Assembly: GCF_024970185.1 (NCBI RefSeq)
Contig: NZ_CP103965.1
Span: 5,227,001-5,291,000 of the forward strand
Source: Pseudomonas sp. N3-W
Lineage (GTDB): Bacteria > Pseudomonadota > Gammaproteobacteria > Pseudomonadales > Pseudomonadaceae
Length of the DNA: 64,000 nucleotides
Direction of reading: 5' to 3'
Part shown: piece after piece, positions 17,022-26,993 of the stretch
Numbering within the stretch: position 1 is the stretch's first letter
Layout of the letters: each line of letters starts with the position of its first letter
Position numbers and translations under genes: made by a program
Notes under the pieces: model-generated
Database searches by the model: none
What the model was told of the DNA's origin: nothing
What the model saw: only the letters and a program-made list of their open reading frames with translations

Positions 17022-17927
17022 ATGGATCGTCTACAAGCAATGCGGGTGTTCGTCACGGTGGTGGACCTGGGCAGCCAATCGGCGGCGGCCGATCACCTGG
17101 ACCTGTCGCGACCGGTGGTTTCACGTTATCTGGCGGAGCTGGAAGACTGGGTCGGCGCCCGGCTGATGCACCGCACCACGCGCAAATTGAGCCTGACCGC
17201 GGCCGGTAGCGAGATCCTGCCGCGTTGCCGGCAGATGCTCGACTTGTCCACAGACATGCAAGTGGCGGTCAGCGAACCGGACGACGCGCCCCGTGGCCTG
17301 CTGCGTATCAGCGTCAGCACCTCGTTCGGCCAGTCACAACTGGCGGATGCCATGGCGGCGTACGTCAAACGTTACCCCGGCGTCAGCATCGACCTGCAAA
17401 TGCTTGATCGCACAGTGAACCTGGTGGACGAACGCATCGACCTGGCGATCCGCACCAGCAACGACCTGGACCCGAACCTGATCGCCCGCCGGTTGACGGT
17501 CTGTCGCTCGGTGATCTGCGCCTCCCCCGCCTACCTGCGCGAGCACCCGACGCCGCAACGGGTCGAGGACCTGAGCCGGCACAATTGCCTGACCCACTCC
17601 TACTTTGGCAAAAGCCTGTGGCATTTCGAGGAGGATGGCGAACCGGTGTCAGTGCCGGTGCAAGGCAACATCAGCGCCAACGAGGCCAGTACCCTGATGC
17701 GCGCCGCAATGGCCGGAGCCGGCGTGGCGATGTTGCCCAGCTACCAGGCCGGCGTGCATATCCACAGTGGCGAACTGGTACGGCTGTTGCCCAAGGCTGA
17801 ACCGCGGCAGATGAACATCTACGCGGTGTACGCCTCGCGCAAACACATGCCGGCGGCGTTGCGCAGCATGCTGGACTTTCTGGTCTTGAGATTTCCGCAA
17901 GCGCCGGAGTGGGATACAGGCCTGTAA
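17022..17927 (+). CDS. LysR-family regulator
   Basis: A 301-aa LysR regulator of the CrgA/DsdC-like group. The N-terminal helix-turn-helix (MDRLQAMRVFVTVVDLGSQS, then DLSRPVVSRYLAELE) is followed by TTRKLSLTAAG and an effector domain from about residue 90. It is transcribed away from the MBL-fold gene, with 114 bp between starts, so it probably controls that gene and itself. No T-N11-A site was convincing by eye. Confidence 0.88.
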   Translation: MDRLQAMRVFVTVVDLGSQSAAADHLDLSRPVVSRYLAELEDWVGARLMHRTTRKLSLTAAGSEILPRCRQMLDLSTDMQVAVSEPDDAPRGLLRISVSTSFGQSQLADAMAAYVKRYPGVSIDLQMLDRTVNLVDERIDLAIRTSNDLDPNLIARRLTVCRSVICASPAYLREHPTPQRVEDLSRHNCLTHSYFGKSLWHFEEDGEPVSVPVQGNISANEASTLMRAAMAGAGVAMLPSYQAGVHIHSGELVRLLPKAEPRQMNIYAVYASRKHMPAALRSMLDFLVLRFPQAPEWDTGL

Positions 17928-17941
17928 CCCGATCAAAAAAA

Positions 17942-17970
17942 TGTGGGAGCGAGCCTGCTCGCTCCCACAG
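17942..17970. repeat. Single compact REP hairpin
   Basis: TGTGGGAGCGAGC-CT-GCTCGCTCCCACA is one self-complementary REP hairpin just after the LysR stop; it could act as a transcript end. Confidence 0.85.
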
Positions 17971-18039
17971 TGGAATGCGGTGCTCTGACTACCGCGTAAT
18001 TTCCACTCGGCTGGCATCTCACTCCCCCTGACCTATGCT

Positions 18040-18066
18040 GAACGTAATACCCAAGGGTATTCGTTC
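18040..18066. promoter_or_regulatory. 27-bp palindrome upstream of the 58-aa gene
   Basis: GAACG-T-AATACCC-AA-GGGTATT-CGTTC has perfect 7-bp and 5-bp nested arms with a single unpaired T on the left. It ends 14 bases before the ATG at 18081 and overlaps the ribosome site region. It is either a dimeric repressor operator or an RNA hairpin that would limit translation. Confidence 0.55.
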
Positions 18067-18080
18067 AGAGGTCAATCACC

Positions 18081-18257
18081 ATGAACATCAAGACAAGAAG
18101 GTATTTCGCGATTTTCATCACCTGCGCCGCCACGCTGGCGCTGTATGGCACCGCCGCCTGGCGTGTCGAACAGATGCGACAACTGCCCCGCGAATTCGCG
18201 AGTTGCAACTTCGAGCGCTGCCTGCCCCACAACGGGACCCTCAACGCGCTGCGTTAA
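18081..18257 (+). CDS. Small single-pass membrane protein (58 aa)
   Basis: An ATG with AGAGG nine bases upstream opens a 58-aa frame. The protein starts MNIKTRRYFAIF and has one hydrophobic helix (about residues 8-25) after a basic N-terminus, giving inside-out topology. A short polar tail of about 33 residues follows, with two cysteines in the segment CNFERC. I do not recognise the family. A strong palindrome sits directly upstream. It was identified from start, ribosome site and membrane pattern, as it is too short for ordinary gene calling; a longer frame through the same bases (18035-18457) runs into REP sequence and is not credible. Confidence 0.6.
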   Translation: MNIKTRRYFAIFITCAATLALYGTAAWRVEQMRQLPREFASCNFERCLPHNGTLNALR

Positions 18258-18260
18258 ACC

Positions 18261-18366
18261 TGTGGGAGCGGTGGTGCGACGATTCGACTTGCTCGCGAAA
18301 TCGGTCGTTCAGCCAAACTGATGTGTTGAATGACACACCGCTTTCGCGAGCAGGCTCGCTCCCACA
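18261..18366. repeat. REP inverted pair
   Basis: A diverged left element and a complete right element (CGCGAGCAGGCTCGCTCCCACAT) lie between the 58-aa gene and the convergent pobR. Confidence 0.85.
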
Positions 18367-18383
18367 TCGATTCAGCGGCGAGT

Positions 18384-19280
18384 TCAGGCCTCGTTATCCT
18401 GATCGGCCTTCAGCCGGTCGCGGAACGCCTTGGGCGAAATCCCCACCCGCCGTCTGAACAGCCGTGTGAAGTTGGTCGGATCGGAAAACCCCAACACATC
18501 AGACATTTCGTAAATGGTCATGCTGGTGTAGGTCAGCAGGCGCTTGGCTTCCAGCAGCTGGCGTTCGTGCATGATCTGCAACGCCGGTTGCCCCGCCAGT
18601 TCACGGCAGGTGCCATTGAGGTGAGACACGGAAATCCCCAGCCGATGCGCCAGGTCTTCGACCTTGACGTGCTGACGATACGTCTCTTCGACCAGTTGAA
18701 TGAACCCGTTGAGATATTCCCGCGCCCGTTGCGGCCGCTGACTGGCGCTGCGCCGCTCAAGCACCTGGCGGCTGACCCAGACCATGATCACGCTGACCAG
18801 CGAATGCATAAGCATTTCCCGACCCGGTTGATGACCGGTGTATTCGCTCTGCAACGCGCTGAACAAGCTATTGAGGTACTCGCTGTCCTTGCCCGCCGGG
18901 TAGCTTTCGGCCTGTGCCAACGCATGCACGGCGCTGCCCAGTTGTGCCTGTAGATGGCTGACCAGCGGCGCGGCCAGCGTGACGACGAAGCCTTCCACAC
19001 CCTCGGAAAACCGATAACCGTGCACCGATAACGGCGGCAGGATCAGCATGGTCGGCTCGTTCAGTTCGGTGCGGTTGCCTTCGATTTCAAGCTCGGCCTG
19101 ACCTTTGAAGACGAAGAGCAACTGGCACAAATCGGCGTGGCGGTGGGGTTTGATTTCCCATTGATGTTCGCGGCTGCGTTTGGAGATGGTTTCGCAGTGC
19201 AGCAAGTCCGGGGTGGGCCAATCCAGGCCTTCACCATAAAGCTTGAACACTGGAATAGAAGGCAAGTCAGGCTTGTTCAT
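18384..19280 (-). CDS. pobR: AraC-family activator of 4-hydroxybenzoate catabolism
   Basis: A 298-aa regulator with an N-terminal cupin-like sensing domain (HRHADLCQLLFVFKGQAELEIEG at about residues 45-68, seen in parts) and a C-terminal AraC double helix-turn-helix (LAHRLGISVSHLNGTCRELAG, then LGFSDPTNFTRLFRRRVG). In Pseudomonas the AraC-type PobR sits divergent to pobA and activates it with 4-hydroxybenzoate; here it is divergent to pobA at 19449 with a 168-bp gap. The ATG at 19280 is used. The call depends on this context as well as on the domains. Confidence 0.88.
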   Translation of the reverse strand: MNKPDLPSIPVFKLYGEGLDWPTPDLLHCETISKRSREHQWEIKPHRHADLCQLLFVFKGQAELEIEGNRTELNEPTMLILPPLSVHGYRFSEGVEGFVVTLAAPLVSHLQAQLGSAVHALAQAESYPAGKDSEYLNSLFSALQSEYTGHQPGREMLMHSLVSVIMVWVSRQVLERRSASQRPQRAREYLNGFIQLVEETYRQHVKVEDLAHRLGISVSHLNGTCRELAGQPALQIMHERQLLEAKRLLTYTSMTIYEMSDVLGFSDPTNFTRLFRRRVGISPKAFRDRLKADQDNEA

Positions 19281-19442
19281 CACTTCAATCCAGGCCTCGG
19301 GGTTGCGGGCGATAATCGCACCGATTGGCAGAATGTACAGGTATCCGCTCAGTTTTCACCTTCAATTGACAGACCCACGGGGGAAAAATGCAAGCACTCG
19401 ATCCATAAAAATTGTTCACCGGCTCTGGTCGCGTGACGCTAG

Positions 19443-20651
<1,209 letters not shown>

Positions 20652-20709
20652 CTTGCTATCGACTTACACTGGCGAGCAAATCCCCCGCTCGCCTGCCCAG
20701 GTTCTGTCC

Positions 20710-22227
20710 GTGACCAACCTCAACCAGCCTGAAACGCCCAAACCGGCTATTCGCAGTGTGCTGATCGCCCTGATGTTGGCGATTTTCCTCGGCGCGCTCG
20801 ACCAGACCATCGTCGCCGTGTCGATGCCAGCCATTTCCGCACAGTTCAAGGACGTCAGCCTGCTGGCCTGGGTGATTTCCGGTTACATGGTGGCGATGAC
20901 GGTGGCAGTGCCGATCTACGGCAAGCTCGGCGATTTGTACGGGCGACGCAAATTGATGCTGTTCGGCATGGGGCTGTTCACCCTGGCCTCGCTGTTTTGC
21001 GGCATGGCCCAGAGCATGGAGCAACTGGTGTTGGCGCGGATCGTTCAGGGCATTGGTGCCGGCGGCATGATTTCGGTCAGCCAGGCGATCATCGGCGACA
21101 TTGTCCCGCCTCGTGAACGGGGCCGCTATCAGGGTTATTTCAGCAGCATGTACGCGGTGGCCAGCGTGGCCGGGCCGGTGCTCGGCGGCTACATGACCGA
21201 GTATCTGTCCTGGCGCTGGGTGTTCCTGATCAACCTGCCGTTGGGCCTCGGCGCCTGGCTGGTGGCCAATCGTACGCTGGTGGGACTGCCAGTGCCGCAA
21301 CGCAAACCGATCATCGATTATCTGGGCACGCTGTTGATGATCATCGGGCTGACGGCGTTGCTGCTGGGCATCACCCAGGTGGGCCAGGGCCATTCGTGGC
21401 GCAGCACCGAAGTACTGGGGTTGCTCGGGTGTGCGGTGGTGGTGCTGGGGATTTTTGTCTGGCATGAACGCCGGACACGAGAGGCGTTGTTGCCGATGCA
21501 TCTGTTTGCCAACCGCAACGCGATCTTCTGCTGGTGCACGATTTTCTTCACCAGTTTCCAGGCCATTTCACTGATCGTGCTGATGCCGTTGCGCTTCCAG
21601 AGCGTCACCGGCGCAGGCGCGGACAGTGCGGCGCTGCACCTGTTGCCATTGGCGATTGGCTTGCCGATTGGCGCCTATTTCGCCGGGCGCATGACCTCGG
21701 TGACCGGGCGCTACAAACCGATGATCCTCGCTGGCGCGCTGTTGATGCCGATCGCGATTCTCGGCATGGCCTTCAGTGCGCCTCAAGCCGTGGTGCTCAG
21801 TAGTCTGTTCATGTTGCTCTGCGGAATCGCCAGCGGCATGCAATTCCCGACCTCGCTGGTGGGCACGCAAAACTCGGTTGAACAACGGGACATCGGCGTC
21901 GCCACCAGCACTACCAACCTGTTCCGCTCGTTGGGTGGCGCGATGGGTGTGGCGTTGATGTCGGCCCTGCTGCTGGCGCTATTGCAGGATTCGAGTTTTG
22001 CCCACCTGGCGGGCTCGTCGCTGATGGTCGAAGGCCGTTCAGGCAGTGTCTTGCTGGACGGCCTGAACGCTGCGCCGGGGGATGCGCAAAACGCGTTGCG
22101 AGCGGAACTGCTGCTGACCTTCCGGCATTTGCTGATGGTCAGTGCGGCGGTGTCGTTGCTGGGGTTGGCGGCGGCGATTGCGATGCCCAATAAAGTGCTG
22201 CGGGGGCGTGAAGACAAGGTTCGATAG
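20710..22227 (+). CDS. DHA2-family (EmrB/QacA) MFS drug exporter
   Basis: A 505-aa proton-driven efflux protein with about 14 hydrophobic segments. Signatures are LDQTIVAVSMPAI in helix 1, the loop 2-3 motif GKLGDLYGRRKLM and GPVLGGYMTEYLSWRWVFLINLP. I choose the GTG at 20710, preceded by CCAGG; an ATG at 20635 would overlap pobA by 17 bp and add a non-homologous leader. It lies just downstream of pobA on the same strand and could be cotranscribed, perhaps exporting toxic aromatics; that is inference. Confidence 0.85.
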   Translation: MTNLNQPETPKPAIRSVLIALMLAIFLGALDQTIVAVSMPAISAQFKDVSLLAWVISGYMVAMTVAVPIYGKLGDLYGRRKLMLFGMGLFTLASLFCGMAQSMEQLVLARIVQGIGAGGMISVSQAIIGDIVPPRERGRYQGYFSSMYAVASVAGPVLGGYMTEYLSWRWVFLINLPLGLGAWLVANRTLVGLPVPQRKPIIDYLGTLLMIIGLTALLLGITQVGQGHSWRSTEVLGLLGCAVVVLGIFVWHERRTREALLPMHLFANRNAIFCWCTIFFTSFQAISLIVLMPLRFQSVTGAGADSAALHLLPLAIGLPIGAYFAGRMTSVTGRYKPMILAGALLMPIAILGMAFSAPQAVVLSSLFMLLCGIASGMQFPTSLVGTQNSVEQRDIGVATSTTNLFRSLGGAMGVALMSALLLALLQDSSFAHLAGSSLMVEGRSGSVLLDGLNAAPGDAQNALRAELLLTFRHLLMVSAAVSLLGLAAAIAMPNKVLRGREDKVR

Positions 22228-22246
22228 GTAGACCGCGTCGCCTGTA

Positions 22247-22799
22247 TTCGCGAGCAAGCTCGCTCCCACATGGGTCCGGTGTCCTGCACAAATTCTGAGT
22301 CACCGACGATCAACTGTGGGAGCGAGCCTGCTCGCGATAGCGGTGGGTCAGTCAACATTGATATCACTGACCCAACGCCATCGCGAGCAAGCTCGCTCCC
22401 ACACGGGTTCTGTGTCCTGCACAAATTCTGTGTCACCGACGATCAACTGTGGGAGCGAGCTTGCTCGCGATAGCGGTGGGTCAGTCAACATTGATATCAC
22501 TGACCCAATGCCATCGCGAGCAGGCTCGCTCCCACACGGGTTCTGTGTCCTGCACAAATTCTCACCGACGATCAACTGTGGGAGCGGGCTTGCTCGCGAT
22601 AGCGGTGGGTCAGTCAACATTGATATCACCGACCCAACGCCATCGCGAGCAAGCTCGCTCCCACATGGGTCCGGTGTCCTGCACAAACTCTGTGTTACCG
22701 ACGATCAACTGTGGGAGCGGGCTTGCTCGCGATAGCGGTGGGTCAGTCAACATTGATATCACTGACCCAATGCCATCGCGAGCAGGCTCGCTCCCACAG
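22247..22799. repeat. Tandem array of REP pairs, four units of about 133 bp
   Basis: The segment beginning CAACTGTGGGAGCG recurs at 22311, 22444, 22573 and 22706 (spacings 133, 129, 133). Each unit holds a REP inverted pair around GGTGGGTCAGTCAACATTGA plus a CCTGCACAAA spacer. Third and fourth units carry GAGCGGGCTTGC rather than GAGCGAGC. Located between convergent genes. Confidence 0.93.
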
Positions 22800-22817
22800 G
22801 TATGCGTTTTAACCGAG

Positions 22818-23663
22818 CTATTGTGCCCGCGCATTCAGTTGCTGCTGCAGATTCTGAATCTGCGCCTGAAGGGTGTTGATGGTGCGGGTGGTCTGGCCGC
22901 GGAAGGCGTCGAACTCGGCGGTGTTGGTGCTGCCCTGGGCGGCGGCCGGGCGGTTGTCCTGCTCGCTTTTGAGTACGACGATCTCCTGCTCCAGACGGTC
23001 GATGGCGGCGCTTGGGTTGCCCTGCTTTTTCAGGTTGGCAATGTCGGCATTGAGGCTCTTGAGCTCGGCGTCGATTCTGCCGGTATCAGCCGGGGCGCTT
23101 TTCAATGCGGCGAGCTCAGTGCCCAGTGCTTTGACCTGTGCCTGCAACTGGGTATTGGCCGTTTGCTGCTCGGTGGTCTGGGCGGTCATTTGTGCCAGGC
23201 GTTTATCCAGCTCACCGGTCTGGCCAAGCACACCCTGCTGCTGTTGGCTCTGATCCTGGAGTTTGCTTTCCAGCTGTTTGATTTGCAGCTTCAGGGCTTC
23301 GCTGTCGCTGGTGACGTTGGTCTGACTGGCGACAACCTTGCCGGAAATGTCCTGCAAGCGTCCGGCCGCTTCCTCACTGATGCGGGCGAAACTTTCCTGG
23401 GTCGCCACCAGTTGCTGTTCCATCAACGAGATCTGCTGGAAGCTCCACCACGCCAGGCCAATGAAGGCGAAGAACAACGCGCCGACCAATGCCCACAACG
23501 GGCCGGTGCTCGGGCCTTTGACCTTGACCACAGGCGCTGGCCGCGAGTGCACGCTGGTGCGTTCGCGGCCAGCGTGGGTGAGCGGAAAGTCGTCATCGAG
23601 GGGATCGGCACGCAGGCTCGGTACATCGTCGAAGTCGTCGTTGGCATCGTTACGCATGGACAT
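22818..23663 (-). CDS. Single-pass membrane protein with long coiled coil
   Basis: A 281-aa protein with an acidic N-terminal segment of about 60 residues, one membrane helix (GPLWALVGALFFAFIGLAWW, about residues 53-72) and a Gln/Ala/Leu-rich heptad region from about 80 to the end (for example LKLQIKQLESKLQ and LQAQIQNLQQQLN). It is probably anchored in the inner membrane with the coiled coil in the periplasm. Similar proteins are loosely annotated as ATPases, but there is no nucleotide-binding motif. The start at 23663 follows AAGG. Function unknown. Confidence 0.75.
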   Translation of the reverse strand: MSMRNDANDDFDDVPSLRADPLDDDFPLTHAGRERTSVHSRPAPVVKVKGPSTGPLWALVGALFFAFIGLAWWSFQQISLMEQQLVATQESFARISEEAAGRLQDISGKVVASQTNVTSDSEALKLQIKQLESKLQDQSQQQQGVLGQTGELDKRLAQMTAQTTEQQTANTQLQAQVKALGTELAALKSAPADTGRIDAELKSLNADIANLKKQGNPSAAIDRLEQEIVVLKSEQDNRPAAAQGSTNTAEFDAFRGQTTRTINTLQAQIQNLQQQLNARAQ

Positions 23664-23770
23664 TGAATCAACCTTTGTGGAACGCGGTGATGGCATATTG
23701 CGGCGCAGTATACCCTCCTGCGGCCACACGGATTGACCCTCAACCCCGAACTCGGTTCAGCACGGATGTT

Positions 23771-24763
23771 TCAGCGGATGTCCTGGGCCTTCCACCAGCC
23801 ACAGAACTCGTCGAGCGCGGTCCAGAGGCTGACTTTCGGATCGTAGTCCAGATAATGCCGGGCACGGCTGATGTCCAGGGTGAAATTTTTGTTCATCACC
23901 TGCATGCCCAGGCGCGACAGGGTCGGCTCCGGACGCCCAGGCCACAGTTTGCACGCGCCCTCGTTGAGCGCCGCCACGCTGTAGGCCAAGCCGTATGAGC
24001 GATAGCGCGTGACCTGTGGGACTTCCATTTTGCGCATGACGTAATTGACCACGTCCCACAATGGCACGGGCGCGCCATTACTGATGTTGTAGGCCTTGCC
24101 CAGCGCCGAGCCGCTGGCCAGCAAGCTGCCGAGCAGGGCTTCATTGAGGTTATGCACGCTGGTGAAATCGACTTTGTTCAGGCCGTTGCCGACGATGGCC
24201 AAGCGTCCCTTGCGCTGCATTTTCAGCAGTCGCGGGAAGATGCTCATATCACCGGCGCCGGTCACGAATCGCGGGCGCAGGGCGATGGTTTCGAGGCCGA
24301 ATTCCTGGGCGCCGAAGACCTTCTGCTCGGCCAGGTATTTGGTGGCAGCGTAATGATGTTTGAAGCGCTTGGGCACTTGCTCTTCGGTCAGGCCCAGGTG
24401 ATCGCGGCCATCAAAATAGATCGACGGCGACGACAAGTGCACCAACCTGCGCACCCGTTGTTTCAGGCAGGCTTCGACCACGTTTTCAGTGACCTGGACA
24501 TTGCCCTGGTGAAAGTCCTGATAGCGGCCCCACAGCCCGACCGCTCCCGCACAATGGACCACGGCTTCGACGTCTGAGCAAAGCTCGCGCACCAGTTCCG
24601 GGTCGCTCAGGTCGCCCTGAACGAACTCCGCACCCCGGCGCACCAGATGCTCGACGCCCTCGGCCCGACGACCATTGACGCGCACGTCCAGGCCCTGCTC
24701 CAGGGCGAAACGCGCAAAACGTCCGCCGATGAAGCCGCTTGCGCCGGTGACCAGAATTTTCAT
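23771..24763 (-). CDS. NAD(P)-dependent epimerase/dehydratase (extended SDR)
   Basis: A 330-aa extended SDR beginning MKILVTGASGFIGG (Rossmann TGxxGFIG). The active-site Ser lies in VHLSSPSIYFDG, and the YxxxK motif reads YAATK. A later GAPVPLWDVVNYV segment fits the 3-beta-hydroxysteroid dehydrogenase/isomerase-like branch. Substrate unknown. It lies between the coiled-coil gene and argP, all on the minus strand, 54 bp after argP. Confidence 0.85.
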   Translation of the reverse strand: MKILVTGASGFIGGRFARFALEQGLDVRVNGRRAEGVEHLVRRGAEFVQGDLSDPELVRELCSDVEAVVHCAGAVGLWGRYQDFHQGNVQVTENVVEACLKQRVRRLVHLSSPSIYFDGRDHLGLTEEQVPKRFKHHYAATKYLAEQKVFGAQEFGLETIALRPRFVTGAGDMSIFPRLLKMQRKGRLAIVGNGLNKVDFTSVHNLNEALLGSLLASGSALGKAYNISNGAPVPLWDVVNYVMRKMEVPQVTRYRSYGLAYSVAALNEGACKLWPGRPEPTLSRLGMQVMNKNFTLDISRARHYLDYDPKVSLWTALDEFCGWWKAQDIR

Positions 24764-24817
24764 GTAGAGCTCCGATGTCTTTCGTTTTGCGTAATGCGTG
24801 AGTCTTGACGCTGTCGG

Positions 24818-25711
24818 TCAGTTCAACGGCACCAGCCATTGCTTCGATGAACGCACCAATTGCTCGGTCAACAGGTTCAACAACTGACCGCCGTTACGCC
24901 AATGATGCCAGTACAGCGGCACGTCGATGGGCTTATCTGGCAACAACTCCACCAATTCACCGCGCTCCAGTTGTTCTCGCACCTGTAATTGCGGCACCAA
25001 CCCCCAGCCTAGCCCCGCTTCCGTCAAACGGATAAAGCCTTCGGAAGATGGGCATAAATGGTGCTCGAAACCGCCCTCCACGCCCAGGGACGCGAGGTAG
25101 CGGTGCTGCAGGAAATCGTCCGGTCCGAATACCAGCGCCGGGGTTTTCGCCAATTGCTCGGCCCGCACGCCAGTCGCAAAGTGCCGGGCGATGAACGCAG
25201 GGCTCGCCAGCGCTCGGTAGCGCATGGCGCCGAGCAACACGCTGCGGGCCCCGGCCACCGGACGTTCGCTGGCACACAGGCACGCCGCCACTTCACCGGC
25301 ACGCATGCGTTTGAGGCCGACGGTCTGGTCCTCCACCACCAGATCCAGCAACAGATGTTGCTCGGCGCAGAACTCACCCACCGCTTGCGCCCACCAAGTG
25401 GCCAGGCTGTCGGCATTGAGGGCGATTCGCAGGCGTTCCGGCAGGCCTTCTTCGTCCAGCGCCGGCACCAGGGTTTGCAGATCGCGCTCCAGCAAACGCA
25501 CCTGCTGCACATGGTTGAGCAAGCGCCGGCCAATCTCGGTGGGCGCGGGTGGCGTCACCCGCACCAGTACCGGCTGGCCGACCCGAGCCTCCAGCAGTTT
25601 GATGCGCTGGGAAATCGCCGATTGCGACAAACCCAAGACCTGCGCGGCGCGATCAAAACCGGCTTGCTCGACGACAGCGGCCAACGCGGAAAGTAATTTG
25701 TAGTCGAACAT
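24818..25711 (-). CDS. argP: LysR-family regulator ArgP
   Basis: A 297-aa LysR regulator beginning MFDYKLLSALAAVVEQAGFD, the characteristic opening of ArgP/IciA, with the DNA-binding helix QVLGLSQSAISQRIKLLEARVG. ArgP senses lysine and arginine and activates the basic amino acid exporter gene; here a LysE-type exporter lies in the divergent unit (26215), fitting that role. The start at 25711 is chosen because the family begins there; the frame extending to 25855 crosses the divergent gene. Confidence 0.92.
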   Translation of the reverse strand: MFDYKLLSALAAVVEQAGFDRAAQVLGLSQSAISQRIKLLEARVGQPVLVRVTPPAPTEIGRRLLNHVQQVRLLERDLQTLVPALDEEGLPERLRIALNADSLATWWAQAVGEFCAEQHLLLDLVVEDQTVGLKRMRAGEVAACLCASERPVAGARSVLLGAMRYRALASPAFIARHFATGVRAEQLAKTPALVFGPDDFLQHRYLASLGVEGGFEHHLCPSSEGFIRLTEAGLGWGLVPQLQVREQLERGELVELLPDKPIDVPLYWHHWRNGGQLLNLLTEQLVRSSKQWLVPLN

Positions 25712-25806
25712 CAGTTTTCCTAATGAGCGATCAGGACTATTGGTTTTTCTTATACACCGCCACCACGCAGAATGGCCAGCAAGCACTCTTGAACAGGAAC
25801 ATCCCC

Positions 25807-26208
25807 ATGGCTGGCGAAACATCTTTGGCAACCCTGCTGCGCAGCATGAGCCCACAGCTCAACGCGGGCGAATACGTGTTCTGCACCCTGCGCGACGGCT
25901 CGCTGCCGGCGGGACTGGAGATCATCGGCAGCTTTCGTGAACAGGAAGGTCTGACAGTAATCCTCGAACGTTCCCGCGCCGAACAAGCCGGTTTCAGCTT
26001 CGACTACGTCGCTGCCTGGATCACCCTGAACGTGCACTCGGCCCTCGAAGCCGTCGGCCTGACCGCCGCGTTCGCCACGGCCTTGGGCCAGGCGGCAATC
26101 AGTTGCAACGTGATTGCCGGCTATTACCACGACCATTTGTTCGTCGGTCAGGCCGATGCCGAACGCGCCATGCAGGTGCTGCGCGATCTGGCAGCCAACG
26201 CGGAGTAA
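25807..26208 (+). CDS. ACT domain-containing protein
   Basis: A 133-aa cytoplasmic protein with two ACT-like modules (DUF2241/ACT_7 type): an N-terminal SLATLLRSMSPQLNAGEYVFCTL and a C-terminal region from about residue 60 ending AISCNVIAGYYHDHLFVG. ACT domains bind amino acids, so it may sense arginine or lysine together with ArgP. The start at 25807 follows AGGAA at a spacing of 8; the frame from 25723 lacks support. Divergent from argP (95 bp) and 6 bp ahead of the exporter gene. Confidence 0.85.
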   Translation: MAGETSLATLLRSMSPQLNAGEYVFCTLRDGSLPAGLEIIGSFREQEGLTVILERSRAEQAGFSFDYVAAWITLNVHSALEAVGLTAAFATALGQAAISCNVIAGYYHDHLFVGQADAERAMQVLRDLAANAE

Positions 26209-26214
26209 AACCTC

Positions 26215-26817
26215 ATGTGGCAAAGTTATGTAAACGGCCTGTTGGTCGCTGCGGGGCTGATCATGGCGATCGGCACGCAGAATGCCTTTGTGTTGGCCCA
26301 GAGCCTGCGTCGCGAACATCACCTGCCGGTGGCGGCGCTGTGTGTCGTCTGCGATGCATTACTGGTGGCCGCTGGTGTGTTCGGCCTGGCGACGGTGCTG
26401 GCGCATAACCCGACGCTGCTGGCGGTTGCGCGTTGGGGCGGCGCGGTATTTCTGATCTGGTATGGCAGCCAGGCATTGCGCCGGGCCTGTTCGAAACAGA
26501 GTTTGAATCAGGGCGAAAACCAGACCGTGCGCTCGCTGCGGGCCGTGTTGCTCAGCGCCTTGGCGGTGACCTTGCTCAACCCGCACGTTTATCTGGATAC
26601 GGTGCTGCTGATCGGCTCCCTCGGTGCGCAACAAACCGAGCCCGGCGCCTATGTAGTCGGTGCGGCCAGTGCGTCGCTGTTGTGGTTTTTCACCCTGGCG
26701 CTGGGCGCCGCATGGCTGGCGCCGTGGCTGGCACGGCCGAGTACCTGGCGGATTCTCGACCTGCTGGTCGCCGTGATGATGTTCACTGTGGCGTTCCAGT
26801 TGATCACCGCAGCCTGA
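26215..26817 (+). CDS. LysE/ArgO-family basic amino acid exporter
   Basis: A 200-aa inner-membrane protein with six hydrophobic segments. The opening [20 protein letters not shown] is the LysE/ArgO signature, and [15 protein letters not shown] is the conserved central motif. It exports excess arginine or lysine. Immediate coupling to the ACT gene and divergence from argP support ArgP-dependent induction. Confidence 0.9.
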   Translation: MWQSYVNGLLVAAGLIMAIGTQNAFVLAQSLRREHHLPVAALCVVCDALLVAAGVFGLATVLAHNPTLLAVARWGGAVFLIWYGSQALRRACSKQSLNQGENQTVRSLRAVLLSALAVTLLNPHVYLDTVLLIGSLGAQQTEPGAYVVGAASASLLWFFTLALGAAWLAPWLARPSTWRILDLLVAVMMFTVAFQLITAA

Positions 26818-26882
26818 TTACTTCCAAACGCTCTGGAACCTCTATCCCACACAGTTGTTGCGTGGTTATGCCGCACCCCCGG

Positions 26883-26891
26883 TGCTATGAT
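26883..26891 (+). promoter_or_regulatory. Candidate extended -10 element of sodB
   Basis: TGCTATGAT matches the TGn-extended -10 (TGnTATAAT) and lies about 103 bp upstream of the sodB ATG. No good -35 is visible, as is usual for extended -10 promoters. Confidence 0.4.
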
Positions 26892-26993
26892 CCGGTTCGA
26901 TGCGCCGCAAAGAGTACAAACTCCCCGGCGCTTGTCTGGCCGCCCGTGATCGGCCTTGCGCTCACCGCAACTGACCTGATTAGGAGAATCATC

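Noticed and set aside
18035..18457. 140-aa frame overlapping the 58-aa gene
   Set aside because: It runs on through a REP pair into the pobR coding region and lacks a ribosome site.
22311..22799. Possible CRISPR array at the 133-bp repeats
   Set aside because: Both repeat and spacer recur; each unit is a REP pair with conserved spacer.
22449..23666. 405-aa frame through the REP array and over the coiled-coil gene
   Set aside because: Its first third is a translation of REP repeats and the remainder is antisense to a supported gene.
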